From positions 2,311,501 to 2,375,500 of the forward strand of contig NC_018011.1 of assembly GCF_000265365.1 (NCBI RefSeq): a DNA stretch of 64,000 nucleotides, read 5' to 3'. This DNA is from Alistipes finegoldii DSM 17242 (GTDB lineage: Bacteria; Bacteroidota; Bacteroidia; Bacteroidales; Rikenellaceae). The notes under the pieces were generated by a model. That model was not told where the DNA came from and made no database searches. It saw only the letters and a list, made by a program, of their open reading frames with translations. Positions within the stretch are counted from its first letter, which is position 1; each line of letters begins with the position of its first letter. Positions 27,015-35,542 of this stretch are shown here, one piece after another. A program made the position numbers and the translations under genes.

Positions 27015-28108
27015 GCAGACGGCTGATTTTTGCAGCGCTGGCGCTGTTGTGCGCCGGCGCCGTTTCCGCCCAGAAGCGGACGGAGGCGCCCGCCGCGTCG
27101 TCCGAAGTGCGCTATGTCGGACGTACGCAGACGAAGGGCGGCGACGTGAGTTTCGACTGGAGCGGAACCAGCTTCGAGTGCCGTTTTACGGGCGGTTCGC
27201 TGGCCATGCGCGTTTCGGATACGAAAAAGAACTACTACAACCTGACCGTCGACGGCCGCGACGCCGGCGTCGTTACGACGTTCGGGACGGATTCGGTCGT
27301 GGTGCTGGCCGAGAAGCTGGGCCGCGGCGAACATACCGTGCGGATGCAGAAGCGCACCGAGGGCGAGCAGGGGCGTACGACGATCCATGCCTTCCTGCTC
27401 GACAGGGGAGGACGTCTGCTGCCAGCCTCGCCCGCGCCCGGACGGCATATCGAATTTATCGGCAACTCGCTGACCTGCGGTTACGGGACCGAGGGGCTTT
27501 CGAAGGACGAGCCGTTCAAACCCCAGACCGAGAACTGCAACAAGGCGTACGCCTGCATCATCGCCCGTTATTTCGGCGCCGACTATACGCTGATCGCCCA
27601 TTCGGGACGCGGCGCGGCGCGCAATTACGGCGATAAGAACACCACTTCGCAGAATACGATGGCCGACCGCATCGCCAATACGTTCGACGAGGCGGCGGAA
27701 CCGGCGTGGGACTTCGCGGCGTCGCCGTACCGTCCCGATCTGGTCGTCATCAATCTGGGATCGAACGACTTCTCGACCCTGCCGCATCCTTCGCGCGATG
27801 AGTTTGCGGCCGCCTACACCCGCATCCTGCAGACTCTGCGCGGCGCCTACGGCGACGAAATGCCGATCCTCTGCGTGGCGCCGCGCGTCAGCGAACCGGC
27901 CTTCACCTATATCCGCGACCTGTGTCAGTCCGCCGTCGTGCCGAACCTCCATTTCGCGGCCATCCTGCCCGGCTACTGCAACGACGGAAGCGAGCTCGGA
28001 TCGTCGGCCCATCCCAATTACGCCGGCCAGCGCAAGATGGCGATGCTGCTGATCCCCTACGTTTCGACGCTGACGGGATGGGAGGCGGAGATCAAACCGG
28101 TCGAATAG
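27011..28108 (+). CDS. CE2-like SGNH acetylesterase
   Basis: 365 aa with a type I signal (AGAVSAQKR). An N-terminal jelly-roll (about residues 30-130, FDWSGTSFECRFTGGSL) precedes an SGNH domain: HIEFIGNSLTCGYG (Ser), NLGSNDFST (Asn) and SAHPNYAGQRKMA (His). This two-domain order is that of carbohydrate esterase family 2, which removes acetyl groups from sugar hydroxyls. It is the last gene of the operon; the next gene has its own strong promoter. No hairpin terminator was seen after it. Confidence 0.83.
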   Translation: MSRRLIFAALALLCAGAVSAQKRTEAPAASSEVRYVGRTQTKGGDVSFDWSGTSFECRFTGGSLAMRVSDTKKNYYNLTVDGRDAGVVTTFGTDSVVVLAEKLGRGEHTVRMQKRTEGEQGRTTIHAFLLDRGGRLLPASPAPGRHIEFIGNSLTCGYGTEGLSKDEPFKPQTENCNKAYACIIARYFGADYTLIAHSGRGAARNYGDKNTTSQNTMADRIANTFDEAAEPAWDFAASPYRPDLVVINLGSNDFSTLPHPSRDEFAAAYTRILQTLRGAYGDEMPILCVAPRVSEPAFTYIRDLCQSAVVPNLHFAAILPGYCNDGSELGSSAHPNYAGQRKMAMLLIPYVSTLTGWEAEIKPVE

Positions 28109-28111
28109 GCG

Positions 28112-28143
28112 TTTGGCCGTATCGCGGCTTTTTGCTACTTTTG
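28112..28143 (+). promoter_or_regulatory. Promoter of the nhaC-type antiporter gene
   Basis: TTTG (28112-28115), a 20-nt spacer and TACTTTTG (28136-28143), an excellent match to the Bacteroidota consensus, 29 nt before the ATG. It marks the end of the glycan operon as a transcription unit. Confidence 0.7.
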
Positions 28144-28171
28144 TCCCCGATTAGGAACGGAGTAGCGAATT

Positions 28172-29632
28172 ATGGAATCTCACAAGAACAAATTGCCCTC
28201 GGCATGGGTGTCGGCGCTGCCGCTCGCAGTGCTGACACTCCTTTTATATGTGGTCATCCGCTGTTTCGGGGGCGATGCGATAAACGGCGGAAGCCAGATC
28301 GCGCTGCTCTCGGCCACGTCGGTCTGCGTGATGCTCTCGATCGGCATCTACCGCTGCAAGTGGTCGGTGCTTGAAGATGCGATCATCGACAACATACGCG
28401 CCTCGGCGTCGGCCATCATCATTCTGCTGCTGATCGGCGCCATCGCCGGATCGTGGATGGTGAGCGGCGTGGTGCCGACGATGATCTATTACGGGCTGAA
28501 AATCTTGCATCCCTCGTTTTTTCTCGTCGCCTCGTGCGTCATCTGCGCCGGCGTGTCGCTGATGACCGGCAGCTCGTGGACGACGATCGCCACGATCGGC
28601 GTGGCGCTGATGGGCATCGGGCAGGCGATGGGCTTTCCCGAAGGGTGGATCGCGGGCGCGATCATTTCGGGGGCCTATTTCGGCGACAAGATTTCGCTGC
28701 TCTCCGATACGACGGTGCTCGCTTCGTCCACCGTCGGCGTGCCGATCTTCACGCATATCCGCTATATGCTTTACACGACCGTTCCGTCGTTCGTCGTCGC
28801 GCTGGCGGTCTTCGTCGTCGCGGGGCTGACGCTGAGCCATACCAGCGGCGCGCATGCCGAACTTTACGCCGATTCGCTGCGCGGCGCTTTCCGCATTACG
28901 CCGTGGCTGCTGCTGGTGCCCGTGGCGACGGGCGTGCTGATCGTGCGGAAACTTCCGGCCATCGTGACGCTTTTCTGCGCCGCGGTCTTCGCCTGCGTCG
29001 CCATGCTGCTGGCGCAGCCCGAACTGGTGGTGAGGGTGGCCGGAGTCGAAGGGCTGAACTTCATGTCGGGATTCAAAGGCGTGCTGATGAGCTGTTTCGG
29101 GCCTACGGCGCTGGAGACCGGAAGCCCGCAGCTCGACGAGCTGGTGGCCACGCGCGGCATGGCCGGCATGCTCAATACCGTATGGCTCATTATCTGCGCC
29201 ATGTGCTTCGGCGGCGTGATGACCGGCAGCGGCATGCTGGGTTCGCTGACGGCCGTTTTCCTGAAATTCGTCCGTCATAGCTTCTCGGCCGTGGCTTCGA
29301 CGGTCGGGGCCGGAATCTTCTTCAACCTCTGCACCGCCGACCAGTATATCTCGATCATCCTTTCGGGCCGTCTGTTCCGGGAACTCTATGCCGAACGGGG
29401 GCTGGAATCCCGTCTGCTGAGCCGCTCGGTCGAGGATTCGGCGACGGTCTGTTCGGTGCTCGTGCCGTGGAACTCGTGCGGCATGACGCAGGCCACGGTG
29501 CTGGGCGTCTCGACGTTCGTCTACATGCCTTACTGTATCTTCAATATCGTCAGTCCGCTGATGTCGCTGTGCGTGGCGGCTCTCGGCTGGAAAATCAAAA
29601 AGGCCGCATCTTCTGCCGGCCGCAGACAATGA
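28172..29632 (+). CDS. NhaC-family Na+/H+ antiporter (or related organic-anion antiporter)
   Basis: 486 aa with about twelve membrane segments. NhaC-family features: TGSSWTTIATIGVALMG, ISGAYFGDKISLLSDTT, and a C-terminal half with SVEDSATVCSVLVPWNSCG. It exchanges cytosolic ions or anions for H+ across the inner membrane; some members act as malate:lactate antiporters, which sequence alone does not exclude. The stop overlaps a possible start of the HAD gene, so the two are probably cotranscribed. Confidence 0.85.
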   Translation: MESHKNKLPSAWVSALPLAVLTLLLYVVIRCFGGDAINGGSQIALLSATSVCVMLSIGIYRCKWSVLEDAIIDNIRASASAIIILLLIGAIAGSWMVSGVVPTMIYYGLKILHPSFFLVASCVICAGVSLMTGSSWTTIATIGVALMGIGQAMGFPEGWIAGAIISGAYFGDKISLLSDTTVLASSTVGVPIFTHIRYMLYTTVPSFVVALAVFVVAGLTLSHTSGAHAELYADSLRGAFRITPWLLLVPVATGVLIVRKLPAIVTLFCAAVFACVAMLLAQPELVVRVAGVEGLNFMSGFKGVLMSCFGPTALETGSPQLDELVATRGMAGMLNTVWLIICAMCFGGVMTGSGMLGSLTAVFLKFVRHSFSAVASTVGAGIFFNLCTADQYISIILSGRLFRELYAERGLESRLLSRSVEDSATVCSVLVPWNSCGMTQATVLGVSTFVYMPYCIFNIVSPLMSLCVAALGWKIKKAASSAGRRQ

Positions 29633-29634
29633 TT

Positions 29635-30297
29635 ATGGAAACGACTGTAAATACCGATCTGGTCATCTTCGACCTCGACGGCACGCTGCTCGATACGATC
29701 GGCGATCTGGCCGTCGCCTGCAACGCCGTTCTGGCCCTGCGCGGCCTTCCGCAGCACTCCTACGAGGAGTACTGCCATTTCGTCGGCAACGGCATCATGC
29801 GGCTCGTGGAGCGCGCGCTGCCCGAAGAGCTTCGCACGCCCTATACCGTAGCGGCCGTGCGCGCCGATTTCGTGAAATACTATACCGAGCATATCGACGC
29901 CTACACCAAGCCTTACGACAGGATTCCGGAGCTGGTCGCCGGACTCGTGCGGCGCGGCGTGCGTATCGCCGTGGCGTCGAACAAATTTCAGGCGGGCACC
30001 GAGAAACTCGTCCGGCTGTTTTTCCCCGACGTTCCTTTCGCCGCGGTCTTCGGCCAGCGCGAAGGGGTGCCTCTGAAGCCGGATCCGGCCGTGGTGGAGG
30101 AGATTCTCTCGCTGACGGGCGCGGCGAAGGAGCGGGTGCTCTACGTCGGCGATTCGGGCGTGGACATGCAGACCGCCGCGGCTGCGGGCGTACGCTCGGT
30201 GGGCGTCACGTGGGGATTTCGGGATCGGGAAGAGCTTGTCGAATCCGGAGCCGCTCATATCGTCGATAAACCTGCGGAAATCCTCGATCTGCTGTAA
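29635..30297 (+). CDS. HAD-family phosphatase, phosphoglycolate phosphatase-like
   Basis: 220 aa. HAD motif I is VIFDLDGTLLDT, motif II VASNKF, motif III Lys in LKPDP, and motif IV GDSGVDM, with a helical cap between about residues 20 and 85. The length and cap fit the Gph group, which removes phosphate from 2-phosphoglycolate or similar metabolites. The ATG at 29635 is used; an ATG at 29629 overlaps the upstream stop and is an alternative. A strong hairpin ends the unit 18 nt later. Confidence 0.87.
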   Translation: METTVNTDLVIFDLDGTLLDTIGDLAVACNAVLALRGLPQHSYEEYCHFVGNGIMRLVERALPEELRTPYTVAAVRADFVKYYTEHIDAYTKPYDRIPELVAGLVRRGVRIAVASNKFQAGTEKLVRLFFPDVPFAAVFGQREGVPLKPDPAVVEEILSLTGAAKERVLYVGDSGVDMQTAAAAGVRSVGVTWGFRDREELVESGAAHIVDKPAEILDLL

Positions 30298-30314
30298 TCG
30301 GGCAGTTCGGTTCG

Positions 30315-30355
30315 AAAAAGCGACAACCGGTCCGTAAGGGCCGGTTGTCGCTTTT

Positions 30356-30356
<1 letters not shown>
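30315..30356. terminator. Bidirectional terminator between the HAD gene and the response regulator
   Basis: A perfect 16-bp inverted repeat (AAAAAGCGACAACCGG, 10-nt loop TCCGTAAGGG, then its complement) with A- and T-tracts on both sides, between convergent genes. Confidence 0.9.
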
Positions 30357-31495
<1,139 letters not shown>

Positions 31496-31498
31496 AGC

Positions 31499-31528
31499 TT
31501 GTTTTTACTGAAATTTTACCTACTTTTG
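31499..31528 (+). promoter_or_regulatory. Promoter of the DUF4290 gene
   Basis: TTG at 31499-31501, a 19-nt spacer and TACTTTTG at 31521-31528. The leader to the ATG at 31689 would be about 150 nt. It overlaps a divergent promoter for the response regulator. Confidence 0.6.
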
Positions 31529-31531
31529 TCC

Positions 31532-31539
31532 CAAAGTTA
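31532..31539 (-). promoter_or_regulatory. -7 promoter box of the response regulator gene
   Basis: The (-) strand reads TAACTTTG, 37 nt before the ATG at 31495. It lies back to back with the (+) -7 box at 31521-31528, so RNA polymerase may not occupy both promoters at once. Confidence 0.5.
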
Positions 31540-31688
31540 TGACTTTCTGCGGTGCAAAACCAATCTTGAGGGGCCTTGCCGAACAGGGCGGAGAGTCGGA
31601 TAAAACGTCTTGAATCGGTCCATCGCGACAACCCCGCCGGACGCTCCGGCGGCCGTTTTGCAACAGTGCCGAGGACCACAATTACAAT

Positions 31689-32375
31689 ATGAAAAAGAAT
31701 TACAATTACACACGACGCAAGTTGTACCTGCCCGAATACGGACGGCATATTCAGGAGATGATCGACTCGCTGCAGCTGATCGAGGACCGCCGCGAGCGCA
31801 ACCGTCAGGCCCGTGCCGTGATCGCCGTGATGGGCAATCTCAACCCGCTGCTGCGCGATACCGCCGATTTCACCCATAAGCTGTGGGACCACCTCTTTAT
31901 CATGTCTGATTTTCAGCTCGATGTGGATTCCCCCTATCCGCAGCCGACCCGTCAGGAACTGACTATCACGCCGCGTCGCATGGCCTATTCGCAGGGACGC
32001 ATCTCCTTCAAGCACTACGGCAAATACGTCGAGCGGATGATCCGGAGTCTTGCCGGCGACAAGGACCGCAGGGAGGTGTCGCGCACGGTGGACAATCTGG
32101 CCCGGTACATGCGCTCGAAGAGCTACGAATACAATCAGGAGCATCCCAACAACGAAGTGATCGTTAAAGACATCAAACGCATGTCCGGGGGTGCTATTGA
32201 AATAGATGAAGTTGCTTTAAACAATCTCCGAAGCGACTATAAACAGCACTTTACGGCACGTCCCCAGAAAGGTCCCCAGCAGCGCAATCAGCAGCGTCAG
32301 CAGAAAAACCGCAATCAGCAGCACAACCGCAATTTTTCGAAAAACAACGGTCCGCACCGCAATTCGTCGAAATAA
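31689..32375 (+). CDS. DUF4290 domain protein
   Basis: 228 aa, cytosolic. Residues 1-165 form the DUF4290 domain (LYLPEYGRHIQEMID, LWDHLFIMSDFQLD, RMAYSQGRISFKHYGKYVERM). The tail from about 190 is low-complexity and basic, rich in Gln, Asn, Arg and Lys (QQRNQQRQQKNRNQQ), which suggests nucleic acid binding. DUF4290 is a conserved Bacteroidota family without assigned function to my knowledge. It has its own promoter and is followed by the thioredoxin-fold gene, which has another -7 box. Confidence 0.8.
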   Translation: MKKNYNYTRRKLYLPEYGRHIQEMIDSLQLIEDRRERNRQARAVIAVMGNLNPLLRDTADFTHKLWDHLFIMSDFQLDVDSPYPQPTRQELTITPRRMAYSQGRISFKHYGKYVERMIRSLAGDKDRREVSRTVDNLARYMRSKSYEYNQEHPNNEVIVKDIKRMSGGAIEIDEVALNNLRSDYKQHFTARPQKGPQQRNQQRQQKNRNQQHNRNFSKNNGPHRNSSK

Positions 32376-32400
32376 GAGGTGCGTATTTTCGGAAATTTGC

Positions 32401-32408
32401 TATATTTG
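32401..32408 (+). promoter_or_regulatory. -7 promoter box of the thioredoxin-fold lipoprotein gene
   Basis: TATATTTG matches TAnnTTTG and lies 30 nt before the ATG at 32439. No clear -33 element. Confidence 0.5.
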
Positions 32409-32438
32409 TGAGCATTTTACTGCAGAAACGTGAGATTA

Positions 32439-33581
32439 ATGAACAAACAAACGCTTTTCGTCTCCCTGACCGCGGCCGTCTTGTTGTGTGCCTGCCAGTC
32501 GTCGAAGGTGAAGATTTCAGGCCGCATCGTCGGCAACGACGCCAAAAATGTTTACTTGGAGCAGGTGTCTCCCCTGTCGCAGTCGGTCATCGACTCGGCC
32601 GTGCTCGACAAGGAGGGTAATTACCGTTTCGAGCTGAAGGGCGTGACCCGGACGCCTTCGCTTTACAATATAATTTACAACGGCGAACGTATTCCGCTCT
32701 TTCTGGCGGGCGGCGACCGCTTGTCCGTGAATTCCGTGGGCAGTTTCATCCGCAACTATACGGTCGAAGGGTCGAAGGAGACCGAGCTGCTGCGGCAGTT
32801 CTATCAGGCTTTCGTCGGCGGCGCCCAGCGGCTCGACAACATCGCCGGCCAGTTCGCCCGGACGAACCTCTCCGAGGAGGAGCGCAAGGCGCTGGTGAAG
32901 GAGTATACCGACGAATACTACCGCATCCGCCGCGAACAGCTGCGCTTCATCATCGAAAACAAGTCTTCGCTGGCGGCGGTTTATGCCCTGTACCAGCGGT
33001 TGCCGGGCGACACCTATCTGTTCAACGGTGACAGCGACGTGGTTTATTACCGCACGGTGGCTGAAGCGCTCGAACAATCCTATCCCGATTCGCCTTACCT
33101 GCAGTCGCTGCTGGCCGAGATTACGCGCATGGACGCCCGCATCAGCCTGACGTCGCGCATCTCCGAAGCGGGGTATCCCGATCTGGAACTCTCGGACATT
33201 TACGGCAAGAAGGTGCGGCTCTCGTCGCTGACGGGCAAGGTCGTGCTGCTGGACTTCTGGTCGGCCGAACTGGGCAACAGCAATACGCTCAATGCCGAGC
33301 TGAAGGAGGTCTACAAGAAATACGCCGACGCTCCGACGCCGTTCGAGGTCTATCAGGTGGCCGTCGATTCGTCGAAACCCCTTTGGATCACCGCCGTGCA
33401 GGAGCAGCAGCTGCCTTGGATCTCGGTGAGCGATCTGCGCGGTCAGGCTTCGACGGCGCCCCGGCTCTACAACGTGCAGAAACTTCCGGCCAATTTCCTG
33501 ATCGACCGGGAGGGCACGATCGTGGCCAAGGATATTTACGGCAAGAGTCTTGAGCGGAAGCTCGACGAACTGACGAAATAG
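32439..33581 (+). CDS. DUF4369/AhpC-TSA-type thioredoxin-fold lipoprotein lacking the CxxC motif
   Basis: About 380 aa with a lipoprotein signal (VLLCACQSSK). An N-terminal beta domain of the DUF4369 type (ISGRIVGNDAKNVYLEQV, RFELKGV) precedes a TlpA-like thioredoxin domain. Where redox-active members have FWASWCGPC, this one reads FWSAELGNSN, so both cysteines are gone. The rest of the fold is kept (KLPANFLIDREGTIVAKD with the cis-Pro region). It is unlikely to be a disulfide reductase and may be a scaffold or binding protein. The ATG at 32439 is preferred over the GTG at 32430. Confidence 0.8.
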   Translation: MNKQTLFVSLTAAVLLCACQSSKVKISGRIVGNDAKNVYLEQVSPLSQSVIDSAVLDKEGNYRFELKGVTRTPSLYNIIYNGERIPLFLAGGDRLSVNSVGSFIRNYTVEGSKETELLRQFYQAFVGGAQRLDNIAGQFARTNLSEEERKALVKEYTDEYYRIRREQLRFIIENKSSLAAVYALYQRLPGDTYLFNGDSDVVYYRTVAEALEQSYPDSPYLQSLLAEITRMDARISLTSRISEAGYPDLELSDIYGKKVRLSSLTGKVVLLDFWSAELGNSNTLNAELKEVYKKYADAPTPFEVYQVAVDSSKPLWITAVQEQQLPWISVSDLRGQASTAPRLYNVQKLPANFLIDREGTIVAKDIYGKSLERKLDELTK

Positions 33582-33588
33582 GGCGTGT

Positions 33589-33677
33589 CCGAATCCCGGA
33601 TGCTTTCCGGCTGCGCTCGGACAAACCTCGGAAAATGCGGCGTTTTGCCGTGCGAGTCCCCGGCAACGGGGATTCGG
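33589..33677. other. Structured intergenic segment before lpxH
   Basis: The 116-nt gap contains 9-nt complementary arms (CCGAATCCC at 33589 and GGGATTCGG at 33669). Inside them is a hairpin CGGC-GTTTT-GCCG, and at the 3' side TCCCCG-GCAA-CGGGGA. These could pair as a small folded RNA or processed leader. No T tract follows. I do not recognise a known RNA family. Confidence 0.35.
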
Positions 33678-33697
33678 TCAATTGTTTAGAACGATTT

Positions 33698-34444
33698 ATG
33701 AACCATTATTTCGCATCCGACATCCATCTGGGCGCAGGCGGCGAGGCGTTCGCCGGGGAAACCGAACGCCGTTTCGTGGCTTGGCTCGACGATGCGGCGA
33801 AGGATGCGGAGTCGATATTTCTGGTCGGCGACCTTTTCGACTTCTGGTTCGAATACCGCGAGGTCGTGCCGAAGGGCTTCGTGCGGACGCTGGGCAAGCT
33901 GGCCGAGCTGACCGACCGGGGCGTGCGGGTCGTCTTTTTTACCGGAAACCATGATATGTGGGTCGGCGACTACCTCGCCCGCGAATGCGGCGTCGAAGTC
34001 TACACTTCGCCGCAGCGGTTCTGCCTGAACGGCAAACATCTCTTTATCGCCCACGGCGACAACATGAAGATCGACGGACAGCCGGTGCTCAAACTGCTCA
34101 ACACCGTATTCCGTTCGCGGACGCTGCGCTGGCTCTTTTCGTGGCTGCTGCATCCCGACTGGGCGATGCGTTTCGGCCATTGGTGGAGCGGCAAGTCGCG
34201 CAAGTCGCACGCCGCCGACACCCTCGACGTCTCGCTTACCGAGCCGCTGATCCAATACGCCCGCGAATATGCCGCCATGCACGATGTCGATCATTTCGTT
34301 TTCGGGCATATGCACTTCCCGCGCGACTTCCGCGAAGGGAATCTGCATGTGATAAACCTCGGCTGCTGGGAACAGTATCCCTCTTATGCCGTTTTGGACG
34401 CGTCGGGCGAACTGACGCTGAGAAGGCTCGAAGCGTTCCGTTAG
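33698..34444 (+). CDS. lpxH: UDP-2,3-diacylglucosamine diphosphatase (lipid A synthesis)
   Basis: 248 aa from the ATG at 33698. Metallophosphoesterase motifs in order: FASDIHLGAGG, VGDLFDFW, FTGNHDMW, IAHGDNMK and FGHMHFPRD. The LpxH-type cap is present in the central helical stretch (LLNTVFRSRTLRWLFSW). It cleaves UDP-2,3-diacylglucosamine to lipid X and UMP at the inner membrane surface. It precedes thyA by about 80 nt. Confidence 0.85.
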   Translation: MNHYFASDIHLGAGGEAFAGETERRFVAWLDDAAKDAESIFLVGDLFDFWFEYREVVPKGFVRTLGKLAELTDRGVRVVFFTGNHDMWVGDYLARECGVEVYTSPQRFCLNGKHLFIAHGDNMKIDGQPVLKLLNTVFRSRTLRWLFSWLLHPDWAMRFGHWWSGKSRKSHAADTLDVSLTEPLIQYAREYAAMHDVDHFVFGHMHFPRDFREGNLHVINLGCWEQYPSYAVLDASGELTLRRLEAFR

Positions 34445-34477
34445 TGCGGGGGCGCGGGGCGGCCCGCTGCTCCGCGC

Positions 34478-34519
34478 GGAAGAAATGTCTATTTGAGCGG
34501 AAAAAATGTCTATTAAAGA
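34478..34519 (+). repeat. Imperfect 21-bp tandem repeat ahead of thyA with two tiny open frames
   Basis: Two adjacent 21-nt units share GAAATGTCTATT or AAAATGTCTATT. The first encodes Met-Ser-Ile-stop. The second encodes a 7-codon frame (MSIKEER, ATG at 34506) whose TGA overlaps the thyA ATG. This could couple or tune thyA translation. Confidence 0.45.
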
Positions 34520-34525
34520 AGAACG

Positions 34526-35425
34526 ATGAAACAATACCTCGATCTGCTGCGCAGGATCAAGACCGAAGGCGTCGTGCGCGGCGACCGTACCGGCACCGGT
34601 ACCAAAGGCGTCTTCGGACATCAGATGCGCTTCGATCTGGCGGAGGGCTTTCCCCTGCTGACGACCAAAAAAGTATTTCTGAAGGGCGTGATCCACGAAC
34701 TGCTCTGGTTCTTGGCCGGCGATACCAATATAAAATACCTCGTGGACAACGGGGTGCATATCTGGGATAACGATGCATTCCGCTATTACAACGAGCTTTG
34801 CGTGCGCCACGGCGTGCTGCCTGTCGACCGCGACACGTTTCTGCGGGCGGCGCAGGAGGGAGTCGAATCGCCGGTCGAAGGGTATAAATTCGGCGATCTG
34901 AACCACGTTTACGGCTATCAGTGGCGCAGCTGGCCCAAGCCCGACGGCACCGTCGTCGATCAGATCGCGCAGGCGGTCGGGCTTATCAGGAGCAATCCCG
35001 AATCGCGGCGCATTCTCGTCTCCGCATGGAACGTCGCCGAGGTGGAGGATATGGCCCTGCCGCCGTGCCATGTGCTGTTCCAGTTCTACGTGGCCGAAGG
35101 AAAACTCTCGTGCCAGCTTTACCAGCGCAGTGCCGATACGTTTCTGGGCGTGCCGTTCAATATCGCCTCCTATGCCCTGCTGACGTTGATGACGGCGCAG
35201 GTCTGCGGCCTGCAGCCCGGCGAATTCGTCCATACGCTCGGCGACACGCACCTCTATCTGAACCATCTGGAGCAGGTGGACGAACAGCTTGCGCGCGAAC
35301 CCCGTCCGCTGCCCGTAATGCGGCTCAATCCTGCCGTAAAGTCGCTCTTCGACTTCCGCTACGGGGATTTCACGCTCGAAGGCTACGATCCGTGGCCGGC
35401 GATCAAGGCGCCGATGTCGTTCTGA
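34526..35425 (+). CDS. thyA: Thymidylate synthase
   Basis: 299 aa. It methylates dUMP to dTMP using methylene-tetrahydrofolate, giving dihydrofolate. Visible signatures: RGDRTGTGT at the N-terminus, LLWFLAGDTNIKYL, the catalytic Cys181 in LPPCHVLFQFYV, LYQRSADTFLGVPFNIASY and GDTHLYLNHLEQ. The partner folA, often adjacent in Bacteroidota, lies about 23 kb away at 58209 with the alpha-galactoside locus between. A strong hairpin follows the gene. Confidence 0.96.
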   Translation: MKQYLDLLRRIKTEGVVRGDRTGTGTKGVFGHQMRFDLAEGFPLLTTKKVFLKGVIHELLWFLAGDTNIKYLVDNGVHIWDNDAFRYYNELCVRHGVLPVDRDTFLRAAQEGVESPVEGYKFGDLNHVYGYQWRSWPKPDGTVVDQIAQAVGLIRSNPESRRILVSAWNVAEVEDMALPPCHVLFQFYVAEGKLSCQLYQRSADTFLGVPFNIASYALLTLMTAQVCGLQPGEFVHTLGDTHLYLNHLEQVDEQLAREPRPLPVMRLNPAVKSLFDFRYGDFTLEGYDPWPAIKAPMSF

Positions 35426-35489
35426 ATCGTTTCGCTCCCGGCAGGGGCGGCGAATCACTTTCGCGCTGATCCGCCGGAACCGAAAAACA

Positions 35490-35518
35490 ACAGGCGTCCC
35501 CTTTGCAGGGACGCCTGT
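35490..35518. terminator. Bidirectional terminator between thyA and the GH110 gene
   Basis: An 11-bp stem (ACAGGCGTCCC, 7-nt loop CTTTGCA, GGGACGCCTGT) followed by TTT on the (+) strand and preceded by an A-rich stretch, between convergent genes. Confidence 0.85.
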
Positions 35519-35542
35519 TTTCGCTGACTGTTTCGCTGACCG

